A DNA stretch of 64,000 nt, taken from positions 41,924,789 to 41,988,788 of the forward strand of contig CM036768.1 in NCBI GenBank assembly GCA_020796225.1, read 5' to 3'. Shown one piece after another: positions 31,371 to 46,300 of the stretch. Position numbers and translations under genes: made by a program. The notes beneath the pieces were generated by a model. That model ran no database searches and had not been told where the DNA came from. It was given only the letters and a program-made list of their open reading frames with translations. The stretch is from Arion vulgaris. Lineage: Eukaryota; Mollusca; Gastropoda; Stylommatophora; Arionidae. Each line of letters opens with the position of its first letter. Positions within the stretch are counted from its first letter, which is position 1.

Positions 31371-34300
31371 ACATTACACGATCATCACGCAGATTTGCCT
31401 TTATATGCAATGAAATAATACAAGTCACATTACACTATCAACACGCAGATTTGCCTTTATATGCAATGAAATAATACAAGTCACATTACACTATCAACAT
31501 GCAGATTTGCCTTTATATGCAATGAAATAATACAAGTCACATTACACGATCAACAAGCAGATTTGCCTTTATATGAATGAAAAAATACGTACATTAAATA
31601 CATGAGATTTGCCCTTTTTATGAATAAATAATAAAAACGATTTAATATCAAACGGATTTGTTTTTTAAAGAAAAAAACAAAAATTTTAATTACACCATCA
31701 ACACGAGATTTGCCTTTATATGAATGAAATAAACAAGTCACATTAAAGATAACACTCGATTTGCTTTTTTATGAATGATAATAAAAACCATTACATATCA
31801 ACACGCAGATTTGCCTTTAGATGCAATGAATAATACAAGTCACATTACACTATAACACGCAGATTTGCCTTTATATGCAATGAAAAATAAAAACAATTAC
31901 ACTACAACACCAGAGTTTATATGAATGAAAAATACAAGTCACATTACACATCAACATGCAGAGTTTTTTTATGCTAAATAAAAAGTCCAATTACACGATA
32001 AAAAAGATTTGTTTTTTATGCAAAAATAAAAAGTACATAACTATCAAATGATTTTTTTTATATAATGAAATAATAAAGCATTACACTACAAAGCAGATTT
32101 GCCTTTATATGCAATAAATAATACAAGTCACATTAAGATCAACACTAGATTTGCTTTTATAAATGGAAAAACAAGTCCCTTACACTATCAAAAGATTTGC
32201 CTTTAGATGCGAAAAAAACAAGTCACATTCACTATCAACACCGATTTGCCCTTATATGCAATGAAATAATACAAGTCAATTTCACTATCAACACGCAGAT
32301 TTTTTATATGCAATGAAAAAAACAAGTCAATTACACTATCAACACGCAGATTTTCCTTTATATGCAATGAAATAATACAAGTCACATTACACGATCAACA
32401 CACAAATTTGCCTTTATATGCATGAAATAATACAAGTCAATTACATATAAAAGATGTGCCTTTTTATGCAATGAAATAATACAAGTCACATTAATATCAA
32501 CACGCAGATTGTCCTTTTTTATGCAATGAAATAAAGTCACAACAGATCAACACTCAGATTTGTCTTTAAATGCAAAAGAAATAAAAAGTCACATTAAGAT
32601 CAACACTGATTTGTCTTTAAATGCAATGAAATACAAGTAAATTTCACGATCAACACCGATTTTTTTATATAATGAAATAAACAAGTCACATTACACTATA
32701 ATACGCAGATTTTCCCCTTTTTTAAAGAAGAAAAAATTTCAAGTCACATTACACGATCAACAACAAATTTTCCGTTATAGCGAAATAATGTTTACATATC
32801 AAGACGCAGATTTGCCCTTTTTTTTAATGAAAAAAAAAGTCACATTACACAATGAACACACAGATTTGCCTTTTTATGCAATGAAAAATAAAAACACATT
32901 AATATCAACACGCAGATTTGCCTTGATATGCAATGAAATAAAAGTTTTAAATTCACTATCAAACACAGATTTGCCTTTTATGCAATAAAAATCAAGTCAA
33001 TTACACTATCAAACGCAGATTTTCCTTTTTATGCAATGAAAAAATATTTCAAACATTACACTATCAAGAGCAGATTTTCCTTTATATGCAATGAAATAAA
33101 AAGTCCCTTACACAATGAACACACAGATTTGCCTTTATATGCAAAAATAATACAAGTCACATTACACATCAACAGCAGATTTTCCTTTATATGCAATGAA
33201 ATAATAAAGCCATTACATATCAAACACAGATTTGCCTTTTAGCAATGAAATAATGGGACATTAATATCAACCGGATTTGCCCTTTTTAAAAATGAAATAA
33301 AGTACATTACACTATAACATGCAGATGTGCCTTATATGCGAAAAAAACAAGTCACATTACACTATCAAAGGATTTGCCTTTATATGCAAGAAATAAACAA
33401 GTCACATTAACTATCAACACGCAGATTTGCCTTTTATGCAATGAAATAATACAAGTCACATTACAGATCAACACGGATGGCCCTTTTTTGCAATGAAATA
33501 ATAAAAATCCCTTACACTATCAACATGCAGATTTGCCTTTATATGCGAAATAAACAAGTCACATTACACTATCAACACGCAGATTTGCCTTGATATGCAA
33601 TGAAATAATGTCAATTACACTATCAACACGATTTTCCTTTATATGCAATGAAATAAACAAGTCAATTACACGATCAACACAATATTTGCCGTTATATGCA
33701 TGAAATAAAAGTCACATTACACTATCAAGACGCAGATTTCCTTTATAGCAAAAATAAACAAATAATTAACAATGAAAACAGATTTGCTTTATAAAGAAAT
33801 AAACAGTCACATTTCCTTTAACACGCAGATTTGCCTTGATATGCAATGAAAAAAACAAGCCATTACACTATCAAACACAGATTTGCCTTTTGCAATGAAA
33901 TAATAAAAGTCACATTACACTATCAACACGCAGATTTGCCTTGATATAAGAAATAATACAAGTCACATTAAAATCAACACTCAGATTTGTCTTTAAATGC
34001 AATGAAATAATACAAGCCATTTCACATCAAACGCAGATTTGCTTTTTTATGCAATGAAAAATAAATTACTTACAATCAAAGCAGATTTACCAATGAAAAA
34101 TACAAGTCACATTACACTATCAACACGCAGATTCGCAAAGAAATGAAATAATACAAGTCACATTAACTATAAACGCAGATTTGCCCTTTTTATAATGAAA
34201 TAATACAAGCCAAAAAACATCAACACGCAGATTTGCCTTTAATGCAATGAAATAATACAAGTCACATTAATATCAACACGCAGATTTCCTAATGAAATAA

Positions 34301-37300
34301 TACAAGTCAAAAGATCAACACCGATTTGCCTTTATATGCAATGAAATAATACAAGTCAATTACACTATCAACAGGATTCGCATTTATATGAAATAATTAA
34401 AAAACAATACCATAACACCGATTCGCATTTATATGAAAAAAAATACAAGCACATTTAAGATCAAACACAAATTTGCCTTTTTATGCAATGAAAAAATACA
34501 AGTCAATTAAGATCAACACTCAGATTTGTCTTTTTAAAAGCAAAAATAAACAAGTCACATTACACGATCCACGCAGATTTGCTTTTATATGCAATGAAAT
34601 AATAAAGCACATTACATGATCAAACGCAGATTTGCCTTTATATGCAATGAAATAATACAAGTCAATTTAACTATCAACACGCAGATTTACCAATGAAATA
34701 ATACAAGTCACATTAACTATCAAAGAGATTGCATTTATATGAAATGAAATAATACAAGTCACATTAACTATCAACACGCAGATTTGCCTTTTTTTGCAAT
34801 GAAATAAACAAGTCACATTACACTATCAACACGCAGATTTGCCTTTATGCAATGAAAAAACAAGTCCATTCACACAACACCAGAACCAAAAATAAAGTTC
34901 ATTTAAAGATAACAGCAGATTTGTTTTTTTATGAATAAATAATAAAGTCCCTTTAAATATAACACATTTGATTTATATGAAATGAAATAATACAAGTCAC
35001 ATTACACTATCAACACGCAGATTCGCATTTAAAGGGGAAAAGAAATAATACAAGTCACATTACACGATCAACACACAAATTTGCCTTTATATGCAATGAA
35101 ATAATACAAGTCACATTACACGATCAACATGGGTTTGCCTTTATATGCAATGAAAAAAACAAGTCACATTACACTATCAACACGCAGATTTGCCTTTATA
35201 TGCAATGAAAAACAAGTCAATTACACTATCAACACGCAGATTTGCCTTTATATGCAATGAAATAAAAAGTCACATTACACTATCAAACGCAGATTTGCCT
35301 TTATATGCAATGAAAAAATACAAGTCACATTACACGATCAAACGCAGATTTGCCTTGATATGCAAAAGAAAAAAACAAGTCACATTAATATCAACACACA
35401 GATTTGCCTTTATATGCAATGAAATAAAAACACATTACACTATCAACACGCAGATTTGCCTTTATATGCAATGAAATAATACAAGTCACATTAACTACAA
35501 ATGGGTGTTTTATATAATGAAATAAACAAGTCAAATTTCACTATCAACACGCAGATTTGCCTTTTATGCAATGAAATAATAAAAACACATTACACTATCA
35601 ACACGCAGATTTGTTTATATGCAATGAAATAAAAAAGTCAATTAACGATCAACACGCAGATGTGCCCTTTTTTGCAAAGAAAAAAAAAGCACATTACACT
35701 ATCAACATGCAGATTTGCCTTTATATGCAATGAAAAAAACAAGTCACATTACACTATCAACACCCGATTTGTTTTATATGCAAAAGAAATAAACAAGTCA
35801 ATTACACTATCAACACACAGATTTGCCTTTTTTTATGCAATGAAAAAAACAAGTCACATTACATATCAACGCAGATTTGCCTTTATATGCAATGAAATAA
35901 AAAGTCACATTACACTATCAACATGCAGAGTGCCTTTTTAAAAAGAAATAATAAAGTCACATTACACTATCAACACGCAGATTTTCCTTTATATGCAATA
36001 AAAATACAAGTCACATTACACTATCAACACGCAGATTTCCTTTATATGAATAAATAAAAAGTCACATTAAGATCAACACTAGATTTGCTTATATGCAATG
36101 AGATAAACAAGTCACATTACACTATCAACAGCAGATTTGCCTTTAGATGCGAAAAAAACAAGTCAATTACACTATCAACACGCAGATTTGCCTTTATATG
36201 CAATGAAATAAACAAGTCAATTACACTATCAACACCGATTTCCTTTATATGAAGAAATAATACAAGTCACATTACACGATCAACATGCAGATTTGCCTTT
36301 ATATGCAATGAAAAAAACAAGTCAATTACACGATCAACAAGCAGATTTGCCTTTATATGCAATGAAATAATAAAACATTACACTATCAACATGCAGATTT
36401 GCCTTTTTATGAAAAGAAATAATACAAGTCGCATTAACTATCAACACGCAGATTTGCCTTTATATGCAATGAAATAATACAAGTCACATTACACGATCAA
36501 CACTGATTTGCTTTATATGCAATGAGATAATACAAGTACATTACACTATCAAACGAGATTTGCCTTTAGATGCAATGAAATAATAAAGTCACATTACACT
36601 ATCAGAGTTTTTTTTATATGCAAAAATAAAAGTCACATTAATATAACACGCAGATTTGCCTTTATATAATGAAAAAAACAAGTCACATTACACTATCAAC
36701 ACGCAGATTTTCCTTTTTTTTGCAAGAAATAATAAAAAACATTACACGATCAAAACACAAATTTGCCTTTATATGCATGAAATAAACAAGTCACATTACA
36801 CTATCAACACGCAGATGTGCCTTTATAAATAAAAACAAGTCACATTACACTATCAACACGGATTGTCCTTATATGCAATGAAATACAAGTCACATTAAAA
36901 GATCAAAACCAGATTTTTTTAAATGCAATGAAATAAAAAGTCACTTTCAGATCAACACTCAGATTTGTTTTAAATGCAATGAAATAAACAACACATTACA
37001 ATCAACACGGATTTGTTTTATATCAATGAAAAAAACAATCCAACACCATCAAAGGATTTTCCTTTTTGAAAAAAATACAAGTCAATTACACGATCAAACA
37101 CATATTTGCGTATATGATGAAAATAAAAACCCCTTAATATAAAAAGGGTTTGCCCTTTTTATGCGAAATAAAGTCAATTTAAAAATGAACACACAGATTT
37201 GCCTTTTTATGCAATGAAAAAATAAAGTACATTAACTATCAACACGCAGATTTCCCTTTATATGCAATGAAATAATACAAGTCAATTCATATCAACACAC

Positions 37301-40300
37301 AGATTTGCCTTTATATGCAATAAAAAATGTACATTACACTAAAAACACGCAGATTTGCCTTTTTATGCAATGAAAATACAAGTCACATTACACTATCAAG
37401 ACGGATTTGCCTTTATATGCAATGAAAAATACAAGTCACATTACAAATGAAACACAGATTTGCCTTTTATATGCAATGAAAAACAAGTCACATTACACTA
37501 TCAACACGCAGATTTGCCTTGATATGCAATGAAAAAAACAAGTCACATTAACTACAACACAAGATTTCCTTTTTATGCAATGAAATAAACAAGTCACATT
37601 TAATTTTCAACACCGATTTGCCTTTATATGAAAGAAAAAATGTCAATTTCACTATCAACATGCAGATTTCCTTTATATGCAATGAAATAATAAAGTCACA
37701 TTACACTATCAACACGCAGATTTGCCTTTATATGCAATAAAAAATGTCACATTACACATCAACACGCAGATTTGCCTTTATATGCAATGAAAAAAACAAG
37801 TCACATTACAGATCAAACGCAGATGTGCCTTTATAGAAGAAAAAATACAAGTCACATTACACTATCAAATGCAGATTTTCCTTTTTTAAGCAATGAAATA
37901 ATACAAGTCACATTACATTAAACGGATTTGCCTTTATATGCAATGAAATAATACAAGCCATTAAATAACAGAGATTTTCCTTTATATGCAATGAAATAAT
38001 ACAAGTCACATTACACGATCAACACAATATTTTGCCTTTATGCATGAAAAAAAAGTCACATTACACTATCAAGACGGATTTGCCTTTATAAATGAAAAAT
38101 GTAAACACAAGAACACAAGATTTGTTTATATGCAATGAAAAAAATACAAGTCACATTACACTATCAACACGGATTTGCCTTTGATATGCAAAAATAATAA
38201 AAACACATTACACATAACACACAGATTTGCCTTTACACAAAAAAAAATAAAAGTCAATTAACATCAACAGCAGATTTGCCTTTTATATGAAGAAATAAAA
38301 AGTCACATTCACGATCAACACTGATTTGTCTTTAAATGAATGAAATAATAAAAACAATTACACGATCAAAGGATTTTTTTTAATGCAATGAAATTACAAG
38401 TCACATTACATGATCAACACCCGATTTACCAATGAAAAAAACAAGTCACATTACACTATCAACACGCAGATTTGCATTTATATGAAATGAAATAATACAA
38501 GTCACATTACACTATCAACACGCAGATTTGCCTTTATATGCAATGAAATAATACAAACCATTCCCATCAACACGGATTTGCCTTTTTATGCCCGGAAAAA
38601 TACAAGTCAAAACTATCAAAACCGATTTACCAATGAAATAATACAAGTCCCTTACACGATCAACACCGATTTGCTTATATGCAATAAATAATACAAGTCA
38701 CATTAACAAAAACACGCAGATTCGATTTTTATGAAATGAAATAATACAAGTCACATTACACTATCAAACGCAGATTCGCATTTATATGAAATGAAAAAAT
38801 AAAAACACATTACACGATCAAAAAAAATTTGCCTTTTTATGCAATGAAATAATACAAGTCACATTACAGATCAACACTAGATTTTTTCTTTAAATGCAAT
38901 GAAATAATACAAGCCATTCACGATCAACACGCAGATTTGCTTATATGCAATGAAATAATACGTCACATTACATGATCAACACCCGATTTGCCTTTATATG
39001 CAATGAAAAAACAAGTCCCTTTCACATCAACAAGATTTACCAATAAATAATACAAGTCACATTAATATCAACACGCAGATTGATTTATTGAAATGAAAAA
39101 ATAAAAAACATTACACTATCAACAGCAGATTTGCCTTTATATGCAAAAAATACAAGCCATTACACTATAACACGCAGATTTGCCTTTATATGCAATGAAA
39201 TAATAAAGTCAATTACACTATCAACACGCAGATTTACCAATGAAATAATAAAGGGGAATTACAGATCCCCGCAGATTTGCCTTTTTATGCAATGAAATAA
39301 AAACACATTAATACAACACCAGATTTGATTTATATGAAATGAAAAAATACAAGTCAATTACCTATCAAACCAGTTCGCATTTATATGAAATGAAAAAAAT
39401 ACAAGTCCCTTTCACGATCAAAACAAATTTTCCTTTTTATGCAATGAAAAAAACAAGTCAATACACGATCCATGCAGATTTGCCTTATATGCAATGAAAA
39501 AATACAAGCCATTAATATAACACGGATTTCCTTTATATGAAGAAATAATACAAGTCACATTACATATCAACACGCAGATTTCCTTTTTATGCAATGAAAT
39601 AATACAAGTCACATTTCACTAAAAACCGCAGATTTGCCTTTTTTGCAATGAAATAATACGTCCCTTACAGATCAACACGAGATTTGCCTTTATATAAAAA
39701 TAAACAAGTCACATTAATATCAACAAAGATTTGCCTTTATATGAAAAAAAATAAAACACAACATAATAACACGCAGATTTGCCTTTTTATGCAATGAAAT
39801 AATACAAGCACATTACACTATCAAACGTGTGCCTTTTTTATGAAAAAATAAAGTCACATTAACTATCAAACGGATTTGCCTTTATATGCAATGAAATAAA
39901 CAAGTAATTACACTATCAACACGCAATTTCCCTTTATATGCAAGAAATAATCAAGCCCTTACACGATCAACACGCAGATGTGCCTTTATATGCAAAGAAA
40001 AATACAAGTCCTTACACTATCAACATGCAGATTTGCCTTTATATGCAATGAAATAATAAAGTCAATTACACTATCAACACCGATTTGCCCTTTATATGAA
40101 TAAAAAATAAAAACACATTAACTATAAACACAGATTTGCCTTTATATGCAATGAAATAATACAAGTCACATTACATATCAAACGCAGATTTCCTTTTTAG
40201 AAAGAAAAAAGACATTACACTATCAACATGCAGATTTCCTTTTTTATGCAATGAAATAAATAAAAATTACACTATCAACACGCAGATTTGCCTTTATATG

Positions 40301-43300
40301 CAATGAAAAAATAAATTTTCCCTTAACTATCAAAACGCAGATTTTTTTTATATGAAGAAATAAACAAACACATTACACGATCAAAGCAGATGTGCCTTTA
40401 ATAATGAAAAAATAAAGTCACATTACACTATCAACATGAGATTTTTTTTATGCAATGAAAAAATAAAAACACATTACACTATCAAACGCAGATTTGCCTT
40501 GATATGAAGAAATAATACAAGTCACATTTCATTTCCCAAACGCAATTTTCCTTTTTTTTCAAAAATAATGTACATTACACGATCAAAACATATTTTCCGT
40601 TATATGCATAAATAATAAAAATACATTACACTATCAAGAGCAGATTTTTTTATGCGTAATACAAGTACATTAAAATAACAAAGATTTGTTTATATGCAAT
40701 GAAATAATAAAAACACATTACACTATCACAGGATTTTTATATGAATGAAAAAATAAAGTCACATTAATATCAAAAACAGATTTTTTACTGCAATGAAATA
40801 ATAAAAACCATTACACTATCAACACGGAGTTTGATATGCGAAATAATACGCAATTAAGATCAACACAGATTTGCTTTAAATGCAATGAAAAAAAACAAGT
40901 CCCTAAGATCAACACGCAGATTTGCTTTTTTATGCAATGAAATAAAAAGTCACATTACATGATCAAACGGATTTTCCAAAAAAAATACAAGTCACATTAC
41001 ACTATCAAACGCAGATTCGATTTAAAAGAAAATAAAGTCCCTTTTCACTATCAAACCGATTTGTTTATATGCAATGAAATAATACAAGTCAATTTAAATA
41101 TCAACACGCAGATTTGTTTATTGCCCGGGGAAAAAAAAAGTCACATTACACTATCAACACGCAGATTTACCAAGAAAAAATGTCACATTAAGATCAACAC
41201 GCAGATTTGCCTTTTTATGCAATGAAATAATAAAAACAATTACACTATCAACACGGATTCGCATTTATATGAAATGAAATAATCAAGTCAATTACACTAT
41301 CAACAAAGGGGTTGCATTTATATGAAATGAAATAATAAAAACACATTAACGATCAAACAAATTTGCCTTTATATGCAATGAATAAAGCACATTAACGATC
41401 AACACTCGGGTTTGTCTTTAAATGAAAAATACAAGTCACATTTAAGATCAACACGCAGATTTGCTTTTTATAATGAAAAATAAAGCACATTGATCCCCCA
41501 GATTTGCCTTTTTATGCAATGAAATTCAAGTCCAAATTTCACTATCAACACGCAGATTTACCAATGAAATAATACAAGTCACATTAATATCAAAGCAGAT
41601 TCCCTTTATATGAAATGAAAAACAAGTCAATTCACTATCAACACGCAGATTTGCCTTTATATGCAAGAAATAAACAAGTCAATTTCACTATCAACACGGA
41701 TTTGCCTTTTTATGCAATGAAATAATACAAGTCAATTACACTATCAACAGAGATTTTCCAATGAAAAAATAAAAAACATTAAAAACCATCAACAAGATTT
41801 TTTTTATATGCAAAGTAAAACAAGTCACATTACACTACCAAAAGATTTCATTTATATGAAATGAAATAATACAAGACATTCATTCAACACGGATTCGATT
41901 TATAGAAATGAAATAATACAAGTACATTAAGATCAACACACAAATTTGCCTTTATATGCAATAAATAATACAAGTCACATTAACATCAAATGCAGATTTC
42001 CTTATATGCAATGAAAAAAACAAGTCACATTACACTATCAACACGAGATTTTTTATAGAATGAAAAAATACAAGTCACATTACACTATCAACAGCAGATT
42101 TGCCTTTATATGCAAAAATTAAACAAGTCACATTACACTACAACACCGATTTCCTTTATATGCAATGAAATAAACAAGTCACATTACACGATCAAAGCAG
42201 ATTTGTTGATATAATGAAAAAAGTCACTTTAAATATCAAAACAAAAATTTGCCTTTATATGCAATGAAATAATAAAAAACATTAACTATAAACGAGATTT
42301 GCCCTTTTTATGCAATGAAAAAATAAAGTACATTACACTATCAACATGCAGATGGCCTTTTTATGAATAAATAATAAAAAATTAAACATCCCCCGATTTG
42401 CCTTTATATGCAAAAAAATAATACGTCACATTACACTATCCCCGCAGATTTTTTTTATAGAATGAAAAACAAGCACATTACAGATCAACACGCAGATTTC
42501 CTTTAATGCAATAAATAAAAAAGCAATTTCACTATCAAAAAGGGTTTCCCTTTTTATGCAATGAAAAAATAAAAACACATTACACTATCAACAGGATTTT
42601 CCTGATATAATGAAATAAAGTCCCTTACACTATCAAAGCAGATTTGCCTTTATATGCAATGAAATAATACAAGTCACATTAATATCAACACGCAGATTTT
42701 GATATAAGAAATAAACAAGTCACATTACACGATCAACACTCAGATTTGTCTTTTAAAAGCAATGAAATAATAAGTCACATTAAGATCAACACTGATTTGT
42801 CTTTAAATGCAATGAAATAATACAAATACTTTCACGATCAACACGGATTTGTCTTTATATGCAATGAAAAAAACAAGTCACATTACACTACACGCAGATT
42901 TTCCTTTTTATGCAATGAAAAAAACAAGTCACATTTAAGATCAAACAAAAATTTGCCGTTATATGCATGAAAAAAACAAGCCATTACATATCAAGAGGAT
43001 TTCCCTTTTTATGCAATGAAATAATACAAGTCAATTACACAATGAACAAGATTTGCCTTTATATGCAATAAATAATACAAGTCACATTACACTATCAAAC
43101 CGATTTTTCCCTTTATATGCAATGAAATAATACAAGTCATTACACTATCAAACAGATTTTTTTTATATGCAAAAGAAATAAACAAGCCATTACACTATCA
43201 ACACGCAGATTTATTTTTATGAAATGAAATAATACAAGTCCTTCATTTTCAACACGCAGATTCGCATTTATATGAAATGAAAAACAAGTCACATTACACG

Positions 43301-46300
43301 ATCAACACAAAATTTCCTTTATAGAATAAATAACAGTCACATTACAAACAACATGCAGATTTCCCTTTATTGCAATGAAAAAAACAAGTCAATTACACTA
43401 TCAACACCGATTTGCCTTTATACAATGAAAAAAACAAGTCACATTACATTATCAAAGCAGATTTGCCTTTATATGCAATGAAATAATAAAAACACATTTC
43501 ACTTCAAAGCAGATTTGCCTTTATATGAAGAAAAAATAAAAAACATTACAGATCAAACGGATTTGTTTTTATATGAAAAGAAATAATACAAGTCACATTA
43601 CACTATCAACACAAGATTTGCCTTTTTTATGCAATGAAAAATAAAAACACATTACACTATCAACACGCAGATTTGCTTTTTTTTCAATGAAATAACAAAT
43701 TACATTACACTATCAACATGCAGATGTGCCCTTTTTATGCAATGAAATAATACAAGTCACATTACACTATCAACAAAGGGTTTGTTTTATATGCAAAAAA
43801 AAATAAAAACACATTACACTATCAACACGCAGATTTGTTTATATGCAATGAAATAATAAAGTCACATTACACGATCAACACGCAGATGTGCCTTTTTATG
43901 CAATGAAAAAATAAAAACACATTAATATCAACATGGATTTCCTTTTTAAAAAAAATAAAAAGTCACATTACACTATCAACACGGATTTTCCTTGATATAA
44001 TGAAAAATAAAGTACATTACACTATCAAACGCAGATTTGCCCTTTTTATAAGAAATAAAGTCACATTACACATCAAAGCAGATTTGTTGATATGCTGAAA
44101 AAATAAAGTACATTAACGATCAACACTCGATTTTTTTAAATGCAATGAAAAAATACAAGTCACATTACAATCAACACCAGATTTGTCTTTAAATGCAATG
44201 AAAAATACAAGCCATTACAATCCCCCGCAGATTTGTCTTTTTATGCAATGAAATAATAAAGTACATTACACTATCAATACCAATTTTCCTTTATATGCAA
44301 TGAAAAATACAAGTCACATTACACGATCACACATATTTCGTTATATGCATGAAATAATACAAGTCACATTACACTATCAAGACGCAGATTTGCCTTTATA
44401 TGCAATGAAAAAAACAAGCCATTAACTATCAACACGCAGAGTTTTATATGCAAAAAAATACAAGTAAATTAATATCAACACAAGATTTGCCTTTTAAAGC
44501 AATGAAATAATAAAAGTCACATTACACTATCAAAGGATTTGCCTTTAATGCAATGAAAAAACAAGTACTTTCACGATCAAATAGATTTGTCTTTTTAAAA
44601 GCAATGAAATAAAAATACTTACAGATCAAAGAGATTTTTTTTATATAATGAAAAAATAACAAATTTAAAGATCAAACGAGATTTAAATGAAATAATAGTA
44701 CATTAATATAACACGAGATTCGCATTTATATGAAATGAAAAAATAAAAACACATTACACTATCAACACGCAGATTTGCCCTTTTTATGCAATGAAAAATA
44801 CAAGTCAATTACACTATCAACACGGATTTGCCTTTTTATGCAATGAAAAAAACAAGTCACATTACACTATCAAAGCAGATTTCTAATGAAATAATGTCAC
44901 TTTCAGATCAACACGCAGATTTGCCTTTATATGCAATGAAATAATAGTCAACATATCAAACGCAGATTCGCATTTATTGAAATGAAAAAAAGTCACATTA
45001 CACTATCAAAACGCAGATTCGCATTTATATGAAATGAAAAAATACAATCACATTAAGATCAACACAAAATTTGCCTTTATATGAAGAAAAAAACAAGTCC
45101 CTTACACGATCAAACTCAGATTTGTCTTTAAATGCAATGAAATATGTACATTACACGATCAACACGCAGATTTGTTTTTTTATGCAATGAAAAATAAAAT
45201 CAAAATGATCAAACGGATTTGTTTTATGCAATGAAATAATAAATTTTCATTACACTATCAACACGCAGATTTACCAATGAAATAATACAAGTCACATTAC
45301 ACTATCAACACGCAGATTCGCATTTATATGAAATGAAATAATACAAGTCACATTACACTATAAACGAGATTTTTTCATATGCAATGAAATAATACAAGTC
45401 ACATTAACATCAACACGCAGATTACCAATGAAATACAAGCACATTACACGATCAACACGGATTTGCCTTTATATGCAATGAAAAAATACAAGCACAAATA
45501 TCAACACCAGATTTTTATTTTTAAAATGAAATAATAAAAACACATTACACTATCAACACGCAGATTCGCATTTATAGAAATGAAATAATACAAGTCACAT
45601 TACACGATCAAACAAAATTTGCCTTTATATGCAATGAAATAAACAAGTCACATTACACGATCAACACAGATTTGCCTTTATATGCAATGAAATAATACAA
45701 GTCACATTAACATCAACACGCAGATTTGCCTTTATATGCAATGAAATAAAGTCACATTACAATTTTCAACACGCAGATTTGCCTTTATATGCAATGAAAA
45801 AAACAAGTCACATTACATATCAACACGCAGATTTGCCTTTATATGCAATGAAAAATAAAAACCAAATTTCACGATCAACACACAGATTTGCCTTTATATG
45901 CATGAAATAATACAAGTCAATTTCACTATCAACACGGATTTGTTTTTTTTGCAATGAAATAAAGTCACATTACATATCAAACGCAGATTTACCAATGAAA
46001 AATACAAGTCAATTAAGATCAACAAGCAGATTTGCCCTTTTATGCAATGAAAAAAAAAGTCACATTACACTATAACACGCAGATTCGCATTTATATGAAA
46101 TGAAATAAAAAGTCACATTAACATCAACACGCAGATCGCATTTATATGAAATGAAATAATAAAATCACATTACACGATCAACACACAAATTTGCCTTTTT
46201 ATGCAATGAAATAAACAAGTCAATTACACGATCAACATGCAGAGTTTATATGCAAAAATAATAAAGTCATTAATATCAACACGCAGATTTGCCTTTATAT